Origin: Entrophospora sp. SA101
Lineage: Eukaryota > Glomeromycota > Glomeromycetes > Entrophosporales > Entrophosporaceae
Direction of reading: 5' to 3'
NCBI GenBank assembly: GCA_958430865.1
Contig: CAUDNR010001511.1
Coordinates: forward strand, 1-14,049
Length of the DNA: 14,049 bases
Numbering within the stretch: position 1 is the stretch's first letter; each line of letters begins with the position of its first letter. Made by a program: the position numbers and the translations under genes. The notes under the pieces were generated by a model. That model worked only from the letters and a program-made list of their open reading frames with translations. It made no database searches and was not told where the DNA came from. Below, one piece after another: positions 9,229 through 14,049 of the stretch.

Positions 9229-9250
9229 TTTTAGTCGATTCCAACCTCTA

Positions 9251-9258
9251 ACCTATAT
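9251..9258 (+). repeat. Right 8-bp target duplication of hAT element
   Basis: This exact copy of ACCTATAT directly follows the right terminus CCAACCTCTA. Confidence 0.85.
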
Positions 9259-9259
9259 T

Positions 9260-9714
9260 CGAATATCTGTAACACTTTCGACTTTCGAATATCTGTGTAA
9301 TAATTTACGTTATAATTAGTCATGATAAATGTAACAATTCATAAGAAATGGTCTAAACATTATAGTCAAACAAATTATTTATTTATTTTATTATTTAAGT
9401 TTAGAAACATTTGGATAATTAATCAATTATCATGTATACGGGCATGCTCGTAAAAATGTAGTTTAAAAAATTTATATATTTAATTACATGAAATGTTGTT
9501 ACATTAATAAAAAAAAATTTAAAGTATATATATATATATATTAATATTACTGAAAGTATTAATATTAATTTGAAAGTATTTAAAAAATGTTACTGTTACG
9601 GATATTCGAAAGTGTTATGGATATTCGAATAATAATAAGAATCGAATATTAGTACCATTTCCATAAAATTACGAATATTCGAATACGAAGTTAGAGATAC
9701 GAATAGGAACACTG
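9260..9714. repeat. Older repeat with CGAATATC inverted arms, interrupted by the hAT
   Basis: CGAATATCTGTAACACTTTCG at 9260-9280 plus a second CGAATATCTG to 9300 is matched, inverted, at 9596-9627, with one 7-nt extra unit on the left. Further CGAATAT-type motifs continue to 9694, and the segment may end at CACTG (9710-9714), which read inverted is a CAGTGTTCC terminus of hAT type. Sequence left of the hAT insertion (about 8187-8211, TTTGAATATCAG) looks like the displaced part of the left arm. The outer left boundary was not found. Confidence 0.4.
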
Positions 9715-9731
9715 CTACTAAACAAGTACTG

Positions 9732-9870
9732 TTATTATTATTATTATTATTATTGTATTGTTATTATTATCATTACTATTATTGTTATTATTACTATTAT
9801 TTGCTAATGATTCATTGTTGCTATCACTTCTAGTATTATTATATATCTCTTAATTCGCCACCATTAATTA
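9732..9870 (-). other. Asn-rich coding-like remnant on a microsatellite
   Basis: (TTA)n-type repeats occupy 9732-9754 and continue imperfectly to about 9800. Read on the minus strand the imperfect part gives EIYNNTRSDSNNESLANN and then more Asn and Ser before the pure repeat takes over. This could be the tail of a lost Asn-rich exon, in the style of the protein at 2194-2817, or just an interrupted microsatellite. It is closed by TAA upstream and no start is seen. Confidence 0.2.
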
Positions 9871-10685
9871 TTATTTGATTTCTATTACTTTCTTTATTAT
9901 TATCTTTTATTCTGTTACGAGTATTGTGATTTTTTGAGAGGAAAAATTTATGGTAGGTTTTTTTCTTTTTGTTTCTAAATAATGAAATGAATGTTAAGAA
10001 ATTATCAAAAAAAAACTTATCGATAGGCTAGGCCAATTTTTTCACAACCGACTGACATCACTGAAAGAAAATCAATTAAAATAAAAGGTTAGAGTAGAAA
10101 TTTTCTTTCTTTTGTCAATTATTGCGATCATAAAGGCAGTGATGGTGAAGTTGTGTTACTCGGTAATCTAGGAATACAGATATTATTTTATTTTTTTTTA
10201 AAAAAAGAATCAAATTTGTATTCTAATTGTATTCTAATTAAGTTTTATACGTATGACTGATTGTCAATTAACTTCTAAATTAAGAAAAGATAATAATATT
10301 TAAATTTCCAATTTTGAAAACAAATAAATATTAATCATCATTGTCATAAACTTTAATTAATCTTTATTACACGCGTCACATAACTTGCATTTATCATTGG
10401 TTATTTTACTAAGGCACAATTTTACGCCCGAATATTATTAATTCAAAATAATGGTTTAGTCTGATCTTTTCTATTTTCCACGTCTTCTTTGATTTATATC
10501 TTTTTTTCCCTTGGATAAAGAAATTTGATTTTTTTGAATAAATGGTTATAAGATTTTCATTGACTGATGGATCACAAATTAATTGTTCAAATTGATGCGT
10601 TGATAAGAAATATTGTATTGTTAGAAAATGGAAAATGTTGTTGGAGCGATGAGATCATGTACTGTATACTTTGTTTAAAAGTGAT
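9871..10685. other. Non-coding stretch
   Basis: No coding, RNA or repeat feature could be supported here. The sequence is A+T-rich with T and A runs around 10189-10207. Confidence 0.6.
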
Positions 10686-10839
10686 GGATACCGGATACAA
10701 CATTTGAAAACATTGTCCCAAAACTTGAACATGTTGACAAGGGAATGATGGTAAAAGAAAAAACGAAGAGCTATGAATGCATTGAAATATCAGAATCGCA
10801 ATTGCTCCTACTAGTCATTAAAGATTTTAATGGAAGAGG

Positions 10840-11093
10840 GTATTAATTTCAAGATGACAATGCCTGACAAACAAATGGATAGGAACAAATAAGATAATAA
10901 CTATAGAAAATTGGCCAAGTCAAACTTATGACTTGAATACCTATGGAAAGAGCTGGAAACGAAGATTCGTAAAAACCTAAATAAAAATAGACTTGAATTG
11001 CTTTGCAAGAAGAATAAAAAAGATGTTTCAATAAACTTGATAGAAAGCATGCCCGAAATATATTGAAATAGTGGTCGACCAATTGAATGTTAG
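10840..11093 (+). pseudogene. Tc1/mariner transposase C-terminal relic
   Basis: Three plus-strand frames read in order as the catalytic C-terminus of a Tc1-type DDE transposase. FQDDNA (10847-10864) holds the second catalytic Asp. ENWPSQTYDLNT (10906-10941) corresponds to the family's WPSQSPDLNP block. LWKELETKIRKNLNKNRLEL (from 10941) runs on to LIESMP and SGRPIEC, ending at a TAG at 11091-11093. Stops follow FQDDNA and precede the final NSGRPIEC, and the frame changes at least twice. About ten bases appear to be missing between DLN and LW, which removes the position of the third catalytic acid (Glu in family members). Plus-strand sequence from about 10686, open until TAA at about 10846, may be more of the gene but matches no part of the family that I can name. 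No termini were located. Confidence 0.75.
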
Positions 11094-11267
11094 ATTAATA
11101 AGTGGTTTAGCTAATGTAAGATAAGAGTTCATTTTGAATTGTTATGTAGGTTTTGAGTAATTATAAAAATAAGTTATAATAAGATTTTACTTATTTTATT
11201 TTTAATTGTGTATAATTTTATAAACAATCTTCAGTCCAGCACCGTATCTATATAATAAATTCGAAGA

Positions 11268-11490
11268 TTAATTATTAAAACTATTATTACTATTCAAAAT
11301 ATTTGAGAGATTTTGAATTGTATTATCAAGACGTTCAGCCAAAATGTTATAATTATTCAATCTCTGAAAGATTTTTTTCAATTTTATATATAAATGTATT
11401 ATCAGGACATCCACCTAATTTATTATGATGAAAATTGTTGTTGCAATGACAAGGAAACCTTAGGTTAAATTATTTGGTCGAAGAATAATA
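11268..11490 (-). pseudogene. Broken paralogue of the 207-residue coiled-coil gene
   Basis: On the minus strand, 11268-11372 reads RLNNYNILAERLDNTIQ, then NLSNILNS and a short Asn/Ser/Phe tail before TAA (11268-11270). The 2194-2817 protein has ILNDYGILARRLNDAIQ (167-183), then eight residues, then ISDILNN. The copy has one residue where the intact gene has eight, a net loss of seven, which is exactly one heptad. DNA similarity continues to the right through GACATCCACCTAAT and ATTATTTGGTCGAAG (up to about 11490), but a deletion near 11385 breaks the frame, and the N-terminal Asn/Gln-rich half is absent or unrecognisable. The poly-Asn tail is eroded. It is most likely a truncated duplicate; the mechanism of copying is not visible. 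Confidence 0.75.
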
Positions 11491-11571
11491 AGTCCATTTC
11501 GATGAAATAAAAGGATTCGTCTACTTCTACTTTCTATCTCTAGCATCTTACAAGAACGCGTTACAAGAAGA

Positions 11572-11787
11572 TTGAGGCCTAACTTCAAAATTTTTCACGT
11601 TATTTACATTACTGGCCTGACAATGCTCATTCATCAAGGAAAAATACATAAGGAAGTGAATATTCCCTTTCATATCGTTGAACATAATTTAAAATGCCTA
11701 GAGAATGAACATAAACAGGATAATGGCCATCTGATCCAAGGTTTTATATACTCTTTTTCAAAAACAATCGGATTTCTATATTTTTAA
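11572..11787 (+). other. Open frame of 71 codons, unrecognised
   Basis: This frame opens at TTG rather than ATG and runs to TAA at 11785-11787. It includes the stretch HKEVNIPFHIVEHNLKCLE. The composition is more protein-like than the surroundings, with mixed charge and no homopolymers, but I recognise no family, domain or splice signal. The first internal ATG is codon 18. It could be a fragment of a decayed gene or chance. Confidence 0.15.
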
Positions 11788-11900
11788 TTGACAAAGCTCC
11801 AGAAAATATAGAAGCATGTGATTTTATATCCTGAACTTAAGCTACAATATGATATAATTTTTTTGTATAATTATTATGTACATTTTTGCGTTAGAATTAT

Positions 11901-12051
11901 GGTTGCTCGCCAAACCCCCAGAAACCAATCAGCAGAGTTTCAACATGTTACACATTAATTGTTTGGCAGAGTTTCGACAGGTTATACACTTATTGTTTAT
12001 CAGAGTTTTGGCAGAGTTTCAGCAGGCATTAAGAGGTTTTGGCAAGCAACC
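11901..12051. mobile_element. Small MITE with GGTTGCT termini
   Basis: The inverted ends are GGTTGCTCGCCAAACC (11901-11916) and the reverse complement of GGTTTTGGCAAGCAACC (12035-12051). The flanks are TTAGAATTAT (11891-11900) and TTAGAATAAT (12052-12061), a 10-bp target duplication with one mismatch. The 151-bp interior consists of repeated units built on (G)CAGAGTTT(C/T)..(A/G)CA and GTTACACATTAATTG. No coding capacity. The 9-10-bp duplication would fit a Mutator-type element and the 8-bp reading a hAT; the superfamily is undecided. Two incomplete relatives lie at 12594-12657 and 12883-13053. Confidence 0.65.
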
Positions 12052-12371
12052 TTAGAATAATTATTAAAAAATTTCATGTCAAATTTTTTAAAGTCAAAAA
12101 TTTTATGAATTAGATTTTACAAAAAATTGGCAATATAAATTTTTTTTATTTTATTTTAAATGAATCTAAACCTATTTAATTATGCTTTACAATCATGCAA
12201 ACCCACCTACACCTATCTTTCAATATTTGTAGAGATATGCAAATTTTTTGTCACCACCATTATTTTCGTTACATACTATATATTAGATTTGTAATTTTTT
12301 GGTTGTTTATATTAAAAAAAAATTTTTTCAATTAAAAATGTTTACCTTGAACTTGGGATATTTGGAAAAAT

Positions 12372-12580
12372 TCAATTCTTCTTGTACAAAATTGTAGTGC
12401 CATTTATAACAATTACAAATAAAAAATTAAATGCATATCTGTAATTGTTCAACAAATATCTCATCATCAAAGCCCAAAACACTTGATCCAGAAAAACATA
12501 CTCCTCCATTAAAATTTGTTTGTAATTTTCATTTATCACTTCACTTGTGTTGAACAAATTACTACATTATCATCCAACTC
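12372..12580 (-). other. Possible decayed coding patch, unrecognised
   Basis: Three minus-strand frames give short protein-like runs in order: ELDDNVVICSTQV, then NENYKQILMEEYVF, then SSVLGFDDEIFVEQLQICI. The run of acidic, non-repetitive residues is unlike the surrounding low-complexity DNA and suggests a frameshifted fragment. No family is recognised and no start is visible. Confidence 0.2.
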
Positions 12581-12593
12581 GCATATATAATCA

Positions 12594-12657
12594 GGTACAC
12601 ATGATAATTGTTTATTAGAGTTTTGGCAGTCATTAAGAGGTTTCAGCAAGCTAACTT
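12594..12657. repeat. Partial relative of the 11901-12051 MITE
   Basis: TACACATGATAATTG, TTTATTAGAGTTTTGGCAG, then CATTAAGAGGTTT, CAGCAAGC and CTTAG follow the order of the right half of the complete copy, with substitutions. The left terminus is missing. Confidence 0.55.
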
Positions 12658-12882
12658 AGATTTAACCTATTAAACCTAACCAATCTTTTGATGTATATAA
12701 TAATTCGACCTACAAATTGACCCTAACACTAAATTAATTGACCTTATTATAATTACTGGCAAAAAACTTGGCCCAGCTGCAGCAATGACCTATCTGCGAA
12801 GTTTGTGGGGTCCTATGAATAACCACTTATGCAGCAGTATTTAAAAGAAAAGTGCTAACATTGTCAGTCCAACTTAAGATTG

Positions 12883-13053
12883 TGAGTGAAACTCCTCCAG
12901 AAATCAATTGACAGAGTTTTGACATGTTACACATTAATTGTTTATTAAAGCTTCGACAGAGTTTCACATTTGGGGTTTTGTCAATCATCAGAGTTTTGAC
13001 AAGGTATATATACTAATTGTTCATTAGAGTTTCAACAGAGCTTTGACAGTCGC
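12883..13053. repeat. Diverged relative of the 11901-12051 MITE
   Basis: CTCCAGAAATCAATTGACAG and GACATGTTACACATTAATTG match the left half of the complete copy closely (CCCAGAAACCAATC.., ACATGTTACACATTAATTG). The interior then repeats GAGTTT-type units several more times, and the GGTTGCT termini are lost or unrecognisable. It may be an expanded copy. Confidence 0.5.
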
Positions 13054-13170
13054 CAGTGTTGGAAAATTGATTGATGGAATTGACAAGTGTAACATTACAC
13101 ACTAATCAAATTTTTAATTTTTGGAGATGGTTTCTAAATTTGTACTAGTTACACAATGAAATTTCAACAC

Positions 13171-13186
13171 CAGGGCTGGAAATAGG
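13171..13186 (+). repeat. hAT-type 3' terminus
   Basis: CAGGGCTGGAAATAGG resembles the CAGGG-type termini of hAT elements. It lies 124 nt beyond the stop of the minus-strand transposase fragment, at the correct end. Its partner should lie to the right but is not found before the window ends, so the element is truncated or continues outside. Confidence 0.45.
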
Positions 13187-13294
13187 GTCAGAAAAAAAAA
13201 TGGAAATTCCTCCTGAATGCTAAGAATTTTCCGGAAGAAAAATTTAAAAAAGGAAATTTTTTGGGTGCTAAAATTTTTAAGAATTTTCTTTATT

Positions 13295-13525
13295 TTATTC
13301 TTCTGTTTTACTTTGAAGAAATTTACTAAAAGCATCATTAAAATCATAACAAAATAAATCAGTACCTTCTAAACCAAACATCATTAATAAGTGCAATATG
13401 TCATTTTCCATTGCATTACATAAATCTGTTTTGATAATATTCTGTTTGCTAAAACCTCTTTCACAATCTACACTAGAAAATGGAATTGAGTGCACTATTT
13501 TATAAGTTTTAAGATATGAATAAGA
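13295..13525 (-). pseudogene. hAT transposase C-terminal dimerisation domain
   Basis: The minus-strand frame from a possible splice acceptor (CCAAG, before 13525) to the stop at 13295-13297 reads YKIVHSIPFSSVDCERGFS, then KQNIIKTDL, then DILHLLMM. This is the signature of the hAT family C-terminal dimerisation region (SSVDCERGFS..N..K..L...L..LM). The tail is acidic and ends SKTEE. Upstream of the acceptor the frame meets TAA, and the RNase-H-like core was not found in 13526-14049, where other repeats sit instead. The fragment is therefore the last exon of a broken or interrupted transposase. It appears to be a different hAT lineage from the element at 8220-9250, whose termini differ (CAGGG against TAGAG). 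Confidence 0.8.
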
Positions 13526-13549
13526 CTTGGAAGTTTAGAAATTGGAATA

Positions 13550-13592
13550 TATCCAGTAAATCATTTTCATTATCCCTTAAACTGTCCACATT
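13550..13592 (-). repeat. Inverted copy of the TTTAAGGGATAAT motif
   Basis: GACAGTTTAAGGGATAATG on the minus strand (13568-13586) matches 13889-13907 on the plus strand over 19 bp. Outside it lies CAGTAAAT (13552-13559), comparable with the inverted CAGTAAAA outside the copy at 725-737. The pair could be ends of a roughly 350-bp MITE inserted in the hAT sequence. Confidence 0.45.
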
Positions 13593-13870
13593 TTCGAATA
13601 AGAGAATTTCGAAAATTTTATTAGTAAATTACAAAATTCCACAAATCAAAATTAACCAAATCGCACAATAAAAAATTTATTATGAATATATCAATTTTTA
13701 AGGTAATGATCGACACGGGCATGATAGACTTTTTACAGTTTTACAAAACCCATAATAATAATGGCCGAATTTCTATATATAGATCAATGTATAAAATCCC
13801 AAATATCATTTGTTAATTATAAAGCATGATGATCAGAAAAGATTTTATATATATATGAAAAAAAATTAGC

Positions 13871-13907
13871 GTCCAAATTTGGACAGCAGACAGTTTAAGG
13901 GATAATG
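13871..13907 (+). repeat. CCAAATTTGG palindrome plus TTTAAGGGATAAT motif
   Basis: A perfect 14-bp palindrome, GTCCAAATTTGGAC (13871-13884), precedes GACAGTTTAAGGGATAATG (13889-13907). The arrangement repeats that at 688-737. The rest of 13592-14049 holds no coding feature I could support. Confidence 0.45.
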
Positions 13908-14049
13908 TTTTGATGATATATATGTGTAACATTAAAAAATCCGCATATAATAAATTTCTATATTGACCTGAACAACATAGCGGGCTTTCCCTGTGATTGG
14001 CTTATTTTATTTTGTGTAAAATGATGATCATTACTAAAATAAAATTTTT

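Larger units (their letters stand above)
8220..9250 (-). mobile_element. Internally deleted hAT transposon
   Basis: The ends are perfect 15-bp inverted repeats, TAGAGGTTGGAATCG at 8220-8234 and its reverse complement ending at 9250. They are flanked by a perfect 8-bp target duplication, ACCTATAT (8212-8219 and 9251-9258). Eight-bp duplications and TA/CAGRG-like termini are the hallmark of the hAT superfamily. The only transposase sequence inside is the BED-finger first exon (8742-9041), so this is a non-autonomous deletion derivative. Subterminal TAGTCGACTA palindromes cluster at the 5' end. A second, smaller element is nested at 8281-8659. The perfect duplication suggests a fairly recent insertion. 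Confidence 0.85.

Noticed and set aside
10849..11082. Minus-strand 77-codon frame
   Set aside because: It is antisense to the Tc1/mariner relic, whose plus-strand blocks are clearly recognisable.
13054..13068. CAGTGTTGGAAAATT as a left hAT terminus pairing with CAGGGCTGGAAAT at 13171
   Set aside because: Both would point the same way on the plus strand rather than inverted, and no 8-bp duplication connects them.
13114..13347. Minus-strand Phe/Lys-rich frame
   Set aside because: It overlaps the hAT dimerisation exon and its 3' region in another frame and has homopolymer-driven composition.

Overview
The window is A+T-rich eukaryotic DNA (roughly three-quarters A+T by eye). It has short GT-AG introns of 75-83 nt, Asn/Gln-rich low-complexity coding sequence, many microsatellites and a dense layer of decayed DNA transposons. 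This pattern fits an early-diverging fungus, most likely an arbuscular mycorrhizal fungus such as Rhizophagus. That is an inference from style and transposon families, not from a marker gene. I see no rRNA, tRNA, CRISPR or bacterial-type operon.

Layout. 1-1915 is mostly non-coding, with a transposon-end-like palindrome/motif at 688-746 and an imperfect inverted repeat near 1124-1193. 2194-2817 (minus) is the only intact protein gene: a 207-residue Asn/Gln-rich protein ending in an unbroken heptad coiled coil and a poly-Asn tail. 2818-4500 shows nothing convincing. 4505-7037 is a decayed tyrosine-recombinase (Crypton/DUF3504-like) transposon whose five-exon gene can be traced from an ATG at 6937 to a stop at 4700. 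It carries a nonsense codon and several frameshifts, and is bracketed by inverted repeats, which is unusual for this class. 7046-8200 is simple repeats and hairpins.

8220-9250 is an internally deleted hAT transposon with 15-bp inverted termini, a perfect 8-bp target duplication and only the BED-finger first exon of its transposase. A smaller TA-flanked MITE (8281-8659) sits inside it, and the hAT itself landed in an older repeat with CGAATATC arms (to about 9714). 10840-11093 is a Tc1/mariner transposase relic. 11268-11490 is a broken paralogue of the 207-residue gene. 11901-13053 holds three relatives of a small repeat, one complete with termini and target duplication. 13171-13525 is the 3' end of another hAT element with its dimerisation domain, followed by two more transposon-end motifs.

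The genes do not form a pathway. The region is a transposon graveyard around one family of coiled-coil, Asn-rich proteins. The main observations are the recombinase element with inverted repeats, the three-layer nested insertion, and the paralogue whose main coiled-coil difference is a net loss of exactly one heptad.
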